This document shows positions 14,845 through 23,874 of a stretch of 64,000 bases of DNA, piece by piece (within the stretch, counting starts at the first letter, position 1; every line of letters begins with the position of its first letter). The stretch is taken from the NCBI RefSeq assembly GCF_007830235.1, contig NZ_VLKI01000022.1, forward strand, positions 1 to 64,000, written 5' to 3'. Made by a program: the position numbers and the translations under genes. This stretch comes from Cytobacillus oceanisediminis (GTDB taxonomy: Bacteria > Bacillota > Bacilli > Bacillales > Cytobacillaceae). Under the pieces are notes generated by a model. That model saw nothing but the letters and a program-made list of their open reading frames with translations, made no database searches and was not told where the DNA came from.

Positions 14845-16574
14845 ACAGTTACATGTCTCCGATCGAATATGACATCTAATCCATTTTGAATTAGCCGGAC
14901 ATAGCGTTCCTCTTTACTTAATTTTTCAAGCTGATCGAGCAGCAATTTTTTCAGAGGTGATTCAGGGTCATGCTTTTCCAATAGTTCAAGAACTTCAAGC
15001 TGAAGCAGCCACTCCTCTGGGAATTCATTGAGAATTTTTCCGGCAATGCTGTGAAGAAGGACATCTTGAGAGAAGTTGGATTCCCGGATATGCCTTACTT
15101 CAGCATATAAATGTTCTAGAGGGATAAGGGCCTTTCCTTCTTTTTGGATGTCGTCTTCATTCATAACTGCTTCCCCATGAAATGATACGTAATCTGCTGC
15201 AATTGGGCGTGCTGATACGACTTGGCTGCCTACTGCCAGATCATACGTACCCCATGTTGGATGAAACAGGATGTCATCTCCTCTTTTAACGAGACATTCC
15301 TCTAATGTGATCAAGACAAGTGAATCTTGATGAAATAATAAATTAGTCACATGGCCGGAAATTTCAATTCCGCTTTCGAATGATATTTGCATCATTTTAT
15401 TGATTTCGATCCCTAATTTCTTCAGGCTCTGTTCCGTTTGGTCTTCTAGCCTAATGCCTCCTGCAAGCTTGCCGATGGGGGCGCCAAATCCAGTGTTATG
15501 CACATCGGGGCCTTGATGATCAATTTGTTCATTTTGTATAGAAAGGGCACTCGGGCCTGTTGTTTTTACATAGATGGCTTTTCCGTCCGCATCTTTTAGG
15601 ATATCAGTGAACAGGCCGGTAATCTGAATGCCCGAATTGTATTCAATGTGAGCAATTTGGCTCGAAGCGATCGCTTTCTCAATGGCTTCCGTTCCGCCCG
15701 TGCAAAAGGCCATGGTTTCACCGAATCTGGTAACTTCCTCAATCAATTGCTCGAAGCTTTCGCAAACGAAAAGCTGGGTTTGCATGGATGTGACGTCATA
15801 GCCTGTGGCAATGGCGTCCTCAATTGTAAACGGACGTTTCACCACATCATCGGATAGGCAATGTTTGCTTTCACCTACAGAAGACAGAAGGCCGGCTCCA
15901 AAGATTTTTGGCTGATGAAGTTCGCCGATCAGACCAAATTCTACCGTCCACCAAAAGATTCGGGAGATTTGTTCAGCTTCAGAAAGTCCTTTTACGAGCT
16001 GCTGTTTTTCCTTCAACTGCTGTTTGGCTGCTTCAATTTCTTCTTCTGTTGAAGCGGGTCTTTCCATGACAATCGATAAATGCCTGGTTGCTTCAAACAC
16101 CTCATGTTCTTCTTTTGTCGCAAAAGCATTCGCGCCGATATTTCCGATTAATTTAACAAACTTTGAGTAGGTTTCATCAAATAAAATGGGAGCATGGCCC
16201 GCAGCTTCATGAAGAATATCGGGTGCGGGAGTATATTCAATATTCGTCTTCTGGCGTATATCCGTCGCGATTGGAAGTATGCCATGCGCCTGAAAATCGA
16301 AAAACGCAGTTCCAGGAATTAATCCGTCGACAATGACCGCTCCCCAGCCGATTTTATCCAAATGAACGTTCATTTCACTCACCTTTGGAATGATATCGAT
16401 ATTAATGCCGGATGACTTCAAGCCTGTAGTGAAGGCATCATGGGCGATGTCCTCAAGGAAATGATGATTTTGCCTCATCACGTATCTCCAAACCGCATGG
16501 TCAATGGGGCTGTATGCATTGTAATGCTGATGGGCTGTAAAAGGGCGTAAGTGTACGGGTATCGATTTTTTCAT
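14841..16574 (-). CDS. phhA: Phenylalanine 4-hydroxylase (long Bacillus form)
   Basis: A 577-residue pterin- and iron-dependent aromatic amino-acid hydroxylase, converting Phe to Tyr. The N-terminal half is the catalytic domain: the iron-binding HEAAGHAPILFDE (about residues 120-132) with a later glutamate, and FWWTVEFGLIGE. The C-terminal half, about 250 residues, is the extension typical of Bacillus homologues, with no known activity that I can name. AAAAGGAG precedes the ATG at 16574. It is controlled by a T-box leader (16637-16866) and coupled to the dehydratase gene. Confidence 0.92.
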   Translation of the reverse strand: MKKSIPVHLRPFTAHQHYNAYSPIDHAVWRYVMRQNHHFLEDIAHDAFTTGLKSSGINIDIIPKVSEMNVHLDKIGWGAVIVDGLIPGTAFFDFQAHGILPIATDIRQKTNIEYTPAPDILHEAAGHAPILFDETYSKFVKLIGNIGANAFATKEEHEVFEATRHLSIVMERPASTEEEIEAAKQQLKEKQQLVKGLSEAEQISRIFWWTVEFGLIGELHQPKIFGAGLLSSVGESKHCLSDDVVKRPFTIEDAIATGYDVTSMQTQLFVCESFEQLIEEVTRFGETMAFCTGGTEAIEKAIASSQIAHIEYNSGIQITGLFTDILKDADGKAIYVKTTGPSALSIQNEQIDHQGPDVHNTGFGAPIGKLAGGIRLEDQTEQSLKKLGIEINKMMQISFESGIEISGHVTNLLFHQDSLVLITLEECLVKRGDDILFHPTWGTYDLAVGSQVVSARPIAADYVSFHGEAVMNEDDIQKEGKALIPLEHLYAEVRHIRESNFSQDVLLHSIAGKILNEFPEEWLLQLEVLELLEKHDPESPLKKLLLDQLEKLSKEERYVRLIQNGLDVIFDRRHVTV

Positions 16575-16636
16575 TGTGTATTTCTCCTTTTGTTGAATTT
16601 TGCTTAAACGCTTTTAAGCGCGAAAGTATTAGGTAT

Positions 16637-16866
16637 AAAAAAATCCCTGCTGAATTTTCATTCAGCAGGGACGATGTTACCCGCGGTACCACCCTGATAG
16701 TAAGCAAAGAACTTTCCACTTCACAAAATAACGGCTAAACCGTCTTATTTCAGTAAAAGAAATAAGAAGCTCCAGAAACGTAATTCATGTTCTCCTTTGT
16801 ACTGGTTCTCAGCACCACCAGCTCTCTGCAACAGGGAGGATACCACTACTTCAATTCCTTCAAAGC
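16637..16866 (-). ncRNA. T-box riboswitch upstream of phhA
   Basis: On the - strand the leader holds the T-box core AGGGTGGTACCGCG (near 16684-16697), a Stem I with GGTGGTGCTG, and a terminator of 11 paired bases plus seven Ts (16637-16672). The T-box would pair with the uncharged tRNA acceptor end to prevent termination. Candidate specifier codons on the 3' side of Stem I are UAC (Tyr, 16782-16780) and UUC (Phe). UAC fits the logic of a Tyr-making enzyme. Confidence 0.9.
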
Positions 16867-17064
16867 ATTTAAGTATTAGGATGCTTTACATCTTAAACGC
16901 TTTTGAGTGTTAAAGTCAATTGTTTTTTTGAAATTAAATTTAGATGCTATTCAGATTTGCTATAGAGCAGCATATGAATTCATTTAACACGTGAGCTTGT
17001 CTCTGGATGTGTAGTACTATGAAGTTATATTGCAGGATATCTGAAACAATGAGAGGTGCAGGAT

Positions 17065-17541
17065 ATGATACTAGTAAGCTCCTGTTTAGCTGGATTAGAA
17101 GTAAGGTATAACGGTACACATTCTTTAGAAAATAAGATAAGGAAGTTAGTAGATGAGAAAAAAGCTGTAACGGTTTGTCCTGAATTGCTTGGCGGATTTT
17201 TAACGCCTCGGGAACCTGCTGAAGTAACAGGGGGAGACGGAGCGGATGTGCTTGATGGAATGGCTAAAGTGGTTGAGAAATCAGGTAAGGATGTAACCGA
17301 ACTATATATAAAAGGCGCCTATGCCGCTTTGGAACAAGCACTAAAAATAAATGCAACAATAGTTGTTCTAAAGGAGAATAGTCCATCCTGCGGCAGTTCA
17401 CTGATCTACAATGGTGAATTTAACGGCAAGAAAAGGGCAGGAGATGGAGTTGCCTCTGCCTTGCTTAAAAGAAATGGATTCACCGTCATATCAGAAGAGC
17501 AATTTGTGAACAATCTTCTTCGCGGTGATTCAAATAAATAA
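17065..17541 (+). CDS. DUF523/TudS-type desulfidase-like protein
   Basis: A 158-residue protein of the DUF523 family, the catalytic domain of thiouracil desulfidases (TudS) that bind a [4Fe-4S] cluster through three cysteines. All three are here: SSCLAG (C7), TVCPELLGG (C38) and ENSPSCGSS (C106). It lacks the C-terminal DUF1722 domain, so it is the short form. I chose ATG 17065 because AGAGGTG lies 6 bases before it; the GTG at 17056 is part of that site. Activity on thiolated bases is inferred from family. Confidence 0.82.
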   Translation: MILVSSCLAGLEVRYNGTHSLENKIRKLVDEKKAVTVCPELLGGFLTPREPAEVTGGDGADVLDGMAKVVEKSGKDVTELYIKGAYAALEQALKINATIVVLKENSPSCGSSLIYNGEFNGKKRAGDGVASALLKRNGFTVISEEQFVNNLLRGDSNK

Positions 17542-17657
17542 CCCTGCTTCAGGTCGAGAAGTTTTGTATCAGCATTGGTTCAAAAAAGGGTTATGTATCA
17601 TACTACTTGAATAGGTATATTAGGATCAACTCAAATCGAATTTAAGGTGGAATCAAA

Positions 17658-17891
17658 ATGGACAAAAGAGTTCAATTTGACTTTGAGATCGATTTTACCA
17701 ATGGCGGGGGGATACAGGGGCAGGATTTTCGCCTTGATATTGAGGGGAATGACATCACGGATGAGGAGTTAGCTAAGTATATCGTTGAGGACATGCGGCT
17801 GCTGATGGTGAGAGAAGTAAGGATATTGAACAAAAAAATAATAAACGAAAAACATAAACGCAGACCTGCTTATGAGAATGATGAGCAATAA
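17658..17891 (+). CDS. Conserved hypothetical protein, 77 aa
   Basis: AAGGTGG lies 7 bases before the ATG. The product has VQFDFEIDFTNGGGIQGQDF at its start, then acidic helices with DEELAKYIVEDMRLLMV and a basic tail ending ENDEQ. It looks like a well-conserved small Bacillus protein of unknown function, soluble and without signal peptide. Followed by a bidirectional terminator. Confidence 0.7.
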   Translation: MDKRVQFDFEIDFTNGGGIQGQDFRLDIEGNDITDEELAKYIVEDMRLLMVREVRILNKKIINEKHKRRPAYENDEQ

Positions 17892-17947
17892 CAAATTTTG
17901 CCGAAAAGTTTCGACTTCTAGGATGCAGGTCATGGAATGATGATAAA

Positions 17948-17992
17948 AAAGTAAAATGCTTTGCCTCATCAGAAGCAAGGCATTTTATTTTT
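17948..17992. terminator. Bidirectional terminator
   Basis: TAAAATGCTTTGC pairs with GCAAGGCATTTTA (17952-17987), with As before and Ts after. Confidence 0.75.
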
Positions 17993-18281
17993 AAAAATGA
18001 GTGCACACAGAAATGAGTATGTCATAACATACAAGTACTGCTTTAAAACGTCTTAAAATAAATGGATAAATCAATGAAGAATATAAAATAGAATATTAAG
18101 CCGTTTTCCTTTTAGAAAACGACTTTTGGTGGGCCATAGAACCTAACCACCGTCCGAAAATTGCTAAAAATCACAGACAAAGTTTTTCCAAACAATTATA
18201 GTTATTTTGTCATTAGACTATAAAACAGTAGAAAGCATTATTGAAATATTTTATAATAAAACAAATGGATGGTGAACGGAA
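17993..18281. other. Intergenic stretch
   Basis: Holds a hairpin without a T-run at about 18099-18127 and presumably the promoter of the coiled-coil gene; otherwise nothing recognised. Confidence 0.4.
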
Positions 18282-18563
18282 ATGGAAAGCCAAATGATGG
18301 ATCTTTTGATTAAAATGAGTGAAAGGCTTGAAAGAATGGATACCCGGTTGGAGGGTGTAGAATCCCAGCTAAAGGGTATAGATACCCGACTTATTAGAGT
18401 TGAAGATACGGTAAACAGAATCGAAGCCTCACAAGCTGAAGACGTAATTTCCATGTTGAAATTGCAGAAAAAGAAAACGGATTTTGAAGTGGAATACTTG
18501 AACAATAGGATAACAGAAATGGACAAGCGTCTTTTTAACATAGAAAAAAGCATTGAAAATTAA
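18282..18563 (+). CDS. Coiled-coil protein, 93 aa
   Basis: Nearly the whole protein is a heptad-type coiled coil: ERLERMDTRLEGVESQLKG, then IDTRLIRVEDTVNRIEASQ, and a second helix TEMDKRLFNIEKS. Degenerate copies of this gene together with its terminator occur at 46850-46995 and 54893-55275, so it is the intact parent of a dispersed family. Similar short coiled-coil proteins are common in Bacillus; the function is unknown. GGTGAACGG before the ATG is only a moderate ribosome site. Confidence 0.7.
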   Translation: MESQMMDLLIKMSERLERMDTRLEGVESQLKGIDTRLIRVEDTVNRIEASQAEDVISMLKLQKKKTDFEVEYLNNRITEMDKRLFNIEKSIEN

Positions 18564-18574
18564 TCCAAAATAAT

Positions 18575-18622
18575 AGAGGTATAGTTGGGCAGAGTAGCTG
18601 TCTGATTATACCTCTTTTTATT
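18575..18622 (+). terminator. Terminator of the coiled-coil gene
   Basis: AGAGGTATA pairs with TATACCTCT (18575-18615) around a loop that can form a second small stem; five Ts follow. The same structure is repeated with both partial copies of this gene. Confidence 0.75.
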
Positions 18623-18876
18623 TGGCGTTAGGACAGAAGGGACAAAGGAGAATATAATAGGTGCCCTAGATGTATGAATGCGTTATTGACTTAGGCACCT
18701 TATTTATTTGTCGGTTGCCTTGGAGCAAGAACGATACTTTTTAATAAAACGGTGCCTTGCTCAAGAGGCCACAGCATTTTTTATTCAATAAACAGAGTTA
18801 GTTTGAGAAGAAAGAGGAAATTCATATAGAAAAAGAATCGTATAGAGATAATTTTTCTAAATATGGGGGGAATTAT

Positions 18877-19446
18877 ATGTCATTTGAACAATGTCAGCGT
18901 ATTACCCTATTAATGGCAGGATTTAATAAAGCGTGGTTCATTGCTGGGGGATGGGCGATTGACCTTTTTATCGGTAAAGAAACAAGGGAACATAAAGATC
19001 TGGAGTTTGCTGTTTTCCGAAAAGACCAGCTTGATTTAAAACATTATCTAAAAGAATGGGAGTTCAAAAAGGTCATTAAAGGTGAATTCCATACTTGGGG
19101 AAATGAGTTTTTAGAGTTACCAGTTCACGAGATACATGCTTCGAATAAATTAAATAGAGAAGAAATAGAAATTCTTCTGAATGAAACCAAAGATCATAAT
19201 TGGAAATTCAGGAGAGATCCAAGGATTTCCTCCCCTCTCAATTCAGTTTGGAGCTATTCTGCAACAGGCATCCCTTATCTAAAGCCAGAAATTGTACTTT
19301 TATATAAGGCGAAAAACACAAGAGAAAAAGACCATCAAGACTTCATGGCAATAAAGGATTATCTCGGTAATGAGCAGAAACAATGGCTTCGTTATTCATT
19401 GGAATTGCATAAGCCAGAACATAAGTGGCTTCAATTTTTGTTTTAA
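18877..19446 (+). CDS. Nucleotidyltransferase-fold protein, aminoglycoside-resistance-like
   Basis: A 189-residue protein with the start of the Pol-beta type nucleotidyltransferase fold: WFIAGGWAIDLFIGKETREH followed by KDLEFAVFRKDQL, matching the 'aminoglycoside-2''-adenylyltransferase-like' domain. The GGWAID and later acidic (H-KDLEFAV) positions correspond to metal-binding sites in the fold. GGGGGGAATT precedes the ATG. Whether it modifies an antibiotic is unknown; many such genes in soil bacilli have no assigned substrate. Confidence 0.78.
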   Translation: MSFEQCQRITLLMAGFNKAWFIAGGWAIDLFIGKETREHKDLEFAVFRKDQLDLKHYLKEWEFKKVIKGEFHTWGNEFLELPVHEIHASNKLNREEIEILLNETKDHNWKFRRDPRISSPLNSVWSYSATGIPYLKPEIVLLYKAKNTREKDHQDFMAIKDYLGNEQKQWLRYSLELHKPEHKWLQFLF

Positions 19447-19583
19447 TAATTATTCAACGATAGGGTGCCTATGGGGAAGATCAGCTGCCAAACCAGGCGG
19501 TTTTTTCTTATTGAACGAAGGGGCAGGTTTGTTCAATAAGGAGATGCTCTGTTTCCTATATAGAGCAGGAGAATTGACCCCAG

Positions 19584-19790
19584 CTATTTAAGCAAGGTAG
19601 TTTCCCCAAATTCATCAAAAGCGTGCTTAAAGTCAAATACAAAAGGATCTGGCCCATATTGAATATAAAAGTCGTATCTCTTGAAAGCCTCCTTCCATTA
19701 AACATCTGTTAACTTCTCCGTCCACCATACCACATAATTAGGCTGTCGCTCTTGAAGAGATTCAACCATTTGTTCCTGTCCTGTAAAGCT
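19584..19790 (-). pseudogene. Remnant of an unrecognised gene
   Basis: On the - strand the sense reads SFTGQEQMVESLQERQPNYV, VWWTEKLTDV, a stop, then WKEAFKRYDFYIQYGPDPFV and FDFKHAFDEFGETTLLK. The N-terminal part is missing and there is one in-frame stop, so it looks like the decayed C-terminus of a soluble protein. Family not recognised. Confidence 0.4.
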
Positions 19791-20484
19791 TGCTTATGTA
19801 GGCCTGAATAGGTAAAACGATATAAAGATAGAAGGCTTTTCCATACTGTTAGTGTGAGAATGGGGGAACCTTCTCCTTTGATCACTATTAGGCATTTATC
19901 AATGAATGGCAGACTATTAATTCTAAAATTCGAATGAAAACTTAGTAAGGTGTTAGAAATTTGTGAAGAAATTGCTGAAGCTAACAGGGCGCTGATCTAA
20001 GAAGGATTAACGCTTTATTATGAATTAACGTTTTTTTAAAACGGCGTTTATTGATATTTCTGTCTTTCTGCTTTCTTTTATTGAGGGAGTTTAGCCGAAT
20101 AAAGAATTGAGGTGATTTCACTGAGTGTTACAGAAGATAATAAATAAAAGACAGTAGGGGAAGCAGTTCAAAAAGACATTCCTTTTATGTTAAGAATGTT
20201 ATTCATAAATAAAAAGCGTTATTGTTTTATGTACAACTGGACAAAAGGAGAGGGGAAGAGAATTTACTGCTCTAACAGCGTCCAATTTAAAAAGAAATAA
20301 AAAAGGAGGACTTAATTGATAATTATTCCATCATTTATGGTCAAGTTTACAAAAAAATTTCCAACAGTGTTATAAAATTTGTATGAAAAAATTTTCCCTT
20401 TTATTAGCACTTTGGACAATTGAATTATCTGAAATATCGGACTACTATTAATTCAAGAAATTCTTTTATGGAGGGGAACAAACA
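19791..20484. other. Intergenic stretch before the ectoine cluster
   Basis: About 0.7 kb with no gene. The end probably holds the promoter of the dehydratase gene (TTGGAC near 20412, TATCGG 17 bases later) and a motif TTGTATGAAAAAATT (20379-20393) that recurs inverted before doeA. Confidence 0.45.
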
Positions 20485-21504
20485 TTGATGCATTTAAAAT
20501 CTGTGAAGGGAAGAATAGGGATTTCCATCCGCGATATTTGGGAAGCAAAGAAACGAATTTCTTCCCTGGTATATAAGACTCCATTGATTCAATCAGCGGT
20601 CCTGTCTGAAAAAATGGGCCGGAGGGTTTTTTTGAAACTGGAAAATGTTCATGAAATTGGAGCCTTTAAAGTCAGAGGGGCAGCGAATAAAATTTTGAGC
20701 TTAAGCTCCGAAGAGAGAGGGCGAGGAATCGCTACATATTCAACGGGGAACCATGGAATGGCTGTTGCGTATGTGGCAAAAAAGCTTGGAGTTAAGGCCG
20801 TTGTATGCTTATCAAACCGTGTCCCTAAAGCTAAGATCGATTCATTAAAAAGGCTGGGAGCCAAAATAGACATTTACGGTGACAGCCAGGATGCCGCCGG
20901 GGAACGGTGCTATGAGCTGGAGAGGATGGAAGGGCTGACTGTAATTCAGCCGTTCGATGATCCCTATGTGATTGCCGGACAGGGAACGATCGGGTTGGAG
21001 CTTTTGGAGGAACTTCCGAACTTAACAGATGTGATTGTCCCCCTTTCAGGTGGAGGTCTTCTTTCAGGGATTGGGCTCGCCGTAAAATCAAATGACAAGG
21101 GGATAAGAGTTTCAGGTGTTTGTATGGAAAAATCTGCTGTAATGCATGAGAGTTTAAAAGCGGGGCAACCTGTATTGCTTGAAGAGAGTGAGACTCTTGC
21201 CGACAGCTTGCTGGGCGGAATCGGTCTGGATAACAGATACACCTTCCGTATGGTTCAGGAATACATGGATAACGCTTATCTGATTCCCGAAGAGGAGATT
21301 GCATACAGCATGGCTTTTATAATAGATAAGCACAGAATGATTATGGAGGGAGCGGCAGCCACTGGAATTGCAGCAATTTTAGGCGGGAAAATTCCCCGGC
21401 AGGAGGGGGACGTTGCTGTAATCATCAGCGGACATAATGTGGATCTTTCTGTCATTCATCGGGTAATTCAAGATTATGCAATTTGTAACGATGGGTGGGG
21501 TTGA
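20485..21504 (+). CDS. eutB: EutB-like PLP-dependent threonine dehydratase family enzyme (hydroxyectoine utilisation)
   Basis: A 339-residue fold-type II PLP enzyme. The Schiff-base lysine is in EIGAFKVRGAANK (K62) and the phosphate-binding glycine loop is PLSGGGLLSGIG. It resembles catabolic threonine dehydratases, but standing before an ectoine hydrolase cluster it best fits EutB, proposed to remove water from the hydroxylated ectoine intermediate. TTG at 20485 has the better spacing to GGAGG; an ATG follows at 20488. It lies in front of, and on the same strand as, the PucR gene. A plain L-threonine/serine dehydratase cannot be excluded. Confidence 0.75.
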   Translation: MMHLKSVKGRIGISIRDIWEAKKRISSLVYKTPLIQSAVLSEKMGRRVFLKLENVHEIGAFKVRGAANKILSLSSEERGRGIATYSTGNHGMAVAYVAKKLGVKAVVCLSNRVPKAKIDSLKRLGAKIDIYGDSQDAAGERCYELERMEGLTVIQPFDDPYVIAGQGTIGLELLEELPNLTDVIVPLSGGGLLSGIGLAVKSNDKGIRVSGVCMEKSAVMHESLKAGQPVLLEESETLADSLLGGIGLDNRYTFRMVQEYMDNAYLIPEEEIAYSMAFIIDKHRMIMEGAAATGIAAILGGKIPRQEGDVAVIISGHNVDLSVIHRVIQDYAICNDGWG

Positions 21505-21853
21505 TAATTACTGCCGAGGTACCGAAGGATTCAAAATATTCTGTACCGATGGAAATTTCCACATCACGGGCTATCGTATTTAAGAAAGATTAAAAATATA
21601 GCAAAAAAGTCCAGCATTAGCTTAATTTTAGTCCTTATGAAATACAGAGCCAGGATTCCTGAATTCGCACTTTTGGCAAAAGAATAGAATCCTTTCCCCA
21701 CGATTAATATGGAAATATGATGACATTGTTATATTAATAAAATATTAACTGGAAGAGCATAAAATTAATAGTAGACGTTGCTGTCTGAATATGGTTTCCT
21801 ATAATAAAAGTCTTTTATCTTATTAATCTTAAGGTGTTCAGAGGGGAGCCAAC
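21505..21853. other. Intergenic stretch before the PucR gene
   Basis: No gene recognised in about 350 bases; presumably carries the PucR promoter. Confidence 0.4.
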
Positions 21854-23566
21854 ATGAGATTAACAGTTAAAGATGTACTAAAATACATGATTCTCAATAG
21901 CGCCAAGATTGTTACAGGAAAGGAATATGCCGAAAAACGTCACATCCAATGGATTTCAGCCATCGAAATGCCAGTGGAAAACTTTGTCCGAAAAAATGAA
22001 GCGGTATTGACGACAGGGATTGGCTGCGGGGAGGACGCCGAAACTTTCAAAAAGTTTGTTCAGGATGTGATCGACTCCGACGCTTCCGCGCTGATGGTCG
22101 CTTTGGGAAGATACATTTTCGATATTCCCACTGAGGTAATAGAATTGGCCGAAAAGAATAATTTTATTATTATTGAGATTCCATGGGAAATCCGTTTTTC
22201 CAGTATTATAGAATCGGTCATGAAAGAGATTAATGACATCGAATATAAAGAACGTGAAAAATCAGAAAAGGTTCAGCAGGAACTTCTTAAATTCATTCTA
22301 AAAGACACGGACCTGAAGGAAATCTCAAAATTCGTTGAAAAGCATATTGGGTACCCGATCGCCATTACAGACCGAGCTGGCACCCTTCAGGAAAAAAGCA
22401 TCCACTCACAAGCCTTTATAAAAAAGTGGAAAAAATATGTCCTGCAAGGAATCCTTCCATCAAGGAAAGAAACCACTCTTTTAAAAGGAGACCCCATGTT
22501 CCAAAAGTTCCAAATGGTTGAGATAGAAAACCGAACTGTTTTTCAGATTCCGGTGCTCCAGGTAGCCGACAATCCACAAGGCTATATATTTGTAATGGTT
22601 CCTAGTTCCGAATCGATCGAATCCTTTCTCACTCTCTTTCGGGTTAATGTGTTAGAGCATGCCGCAACCACGATTGCTCTTTGGCTTTCAAGGAAAAATG
22701 CCATTGAAGAGACAAAAATGCGTCTTCGCAGCGATTTTGTACAGGAGCTTTCTAAAGGCGAATTTCTCTCATTTGAACAAGCAGATTCAAGGGCAAAATT
22801 GCTTGGATATAATCTTAAACATCCGTATGTGTGTATTGTCGGATATCCGGAAAATATGAAAATACTATTCCAAAAGCGCAAACAGGACTATGATTCCTAT
22901 GAACATTGGCTCGAAAGCATGATCCATTATATCGAGGAAGAAATCTACTATGCTGCCCAGTCCCTTAAAAAGGACATGATGATGACCTATCAGGGTGAAC
23001 AGCTTGTCATTTTCCTGGAAACCCCAGGGGTAAAAGGAAATGAAAACGCGACGAATTTCCTTGACCTTGTAGAAAGGCGCCTGGGAAATTTGCTTCCGGA
23101 GGTTGTCATATCCTGGGGCATCGGCAATGCCTTTGAAGGAATTTCAGGATTTGGGGAAAGCTTTCGTCATGCAAACACTGCTTTAAGTATCGGGCGGCGA
23201 AAAAAGGGTTCCGGGCAGCGGATGATGTATGAGCAAACAAAAGTGGACAGGGTGCTATTAAATTTTGCGAGCAATAAAGAGATGAAAGAAATAATAATGT
23301 CAACGATTGAGCCTCTTGTGAATTATGACGAACAGCGACACATGGATTTGATCGGCACTTTCATCGCCTATAACCAGTTTCATGGAAATGTAAGCCAGAC
23401 AGCAAGGTCGCTCAATCTTCATCGGCAGTCTTTGCTATACCGACTAAGAAAGATTGAATATTTGACAGGTCTTTCCCTTATTGATCCGGATGATTTATTT
23501 CTTTTGGATCTGAGCATAAAGATTTGGAAAATAGGAGAACATGCCATTATGGTAGGTCAAAATTAA
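21854..23566 (+). CDS. PucR-family transcriptional regulator
   Basis: A 570-residue regulator. The N-terminal PucR domain (about residues 5-125) opens RLTVKDVLKYMILNSAKIV and holds ALMVALGRYIFDIPTEVIEL. A middle GGDEF-like segment (EWVVISWGIGN region, about 400-430) precedes the C-terminal HTH (NQFHGNVSQTARSLNLHRQS and SLLYRLRKIEYLTGLSL). PucR proteins commonly sense catabolic intermediates and activate degradation genes. Here the gene lies between eutB and doeA, unlike the GntR/AsnC regulators (EnuR, AsnC) of proteobacterial ectoine clusters. GAGGGGAG precedes the ATG. Confidence 0.88.
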   Translation: MRLTVKDVLKYMILNSAKIVTGKEYAEKRHIQWISAIEMPVENFVRKNEAVLTTGIGCGEDAETFKKFVQDVIDSDASALMVALGRYIFDIPTEVIELAEKNNFIIIEIPWEIRFSSIIESVMKEINDIEYKEREKSEKVQQELLKFILKDTDLKEISKFVEKHIGYPIAITDRAGTLQEKSIHSQAFIKKWKKYVLQGILPSRKETTLLKGDPMFQKFQMVEIENRTVFQIPVLQVADNPQGYIFVMVPSSESIESFLTLFRVNVLEHAATTIALWLSRKNAIEETKMRLRSDFVQELSKGEFLSFEQADSRAKLLGYNLKHPYVCIVGYPENMKILFQKRKQDYDSYEHWLESMIHYIEEEIYYAAQSLKKDMMMTYQGEQLVIFLETPGVKGNENATNFLDLVERRLGNLLPEVVISWGIGNAFEGISGFGESFRHANTALSIGRRKKGSGQRMMYEQTKVDRVLLNFASNKEMKEIIMSTIEPLVNYDEQRHMDLIGTFIAYNQFHGNVSQTARSLNLHRQSLLYRLRKIEYLTGLSLIDPDDLFLLDLSIKIWKIGEHAIMVGQN

Positions 23567-23584
23567 TTTTATTGAAAAAAATAG

Positions 23585-23640
23585 AACTGCGGCAGAAATC
23601 CTTTGTGGATTTTTTCCGCAGTTTTTTATTTTTTTTTGTT
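23585..23640 (+). terminator. Terminator after the PucR gene
   Basis: AACTGCGG pairs with CCGCAGTT (23585-23623), followed by a T-run of more than ten bases with one break. Confidence 0.85.
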
Positions 23641-23685
23641 GGCTCTTTTCGTATAGATTGTTGTTTTTGCTTAAGAACTCTGCCC

Positions 23686-23874
23686 GTTGATTTCCGCTAC
23701 AGGCACTCAGCGACACACGGGGCTACCGGGAGCCTCCTCGACGCTCTGCGTCTGCGGGGTCTCCCTTGGAACGCTACTACCGTAGGACGTTGAATAAGCT
23801 TCCTCGAATGGACACCGCACGAAGAAAATGCGATAGCATTTTCGAGGATCTCGCGCCTTCCGCTCCAATCAACT
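23686..23874. repeat. GC-rich interspersed repeat of Bacillaceae type
   Basis: This 190-base block is much richer in GC than its surroundings. It begins GTTGATTTCCGCTACAGGCA and ends with the rough inverse (CCTTCCGCTCCAATCAAC), and contains GGAGCCTCCTCGACGCTCTG. I recognise this as a repeat seen many times in Bacillus genomes, non-coding and of unknown role. A degenerate second piece, ending CATCCGCTCCAATCA, lies at about 23945-24040. Confidence 0.65.

Noticed and set aside
18659-18706. AGGTGCC ... GGCACCT dyad as a terminator
   Set aside because: Loop is long and no gene ends there; kept out for lack of a transcript.
20831-21304. 157-codon open frame opposite eutB
   Set aside because: Lies wholly inside eutB on the other strand and has the amino-acid pattern of an antisense shadow.
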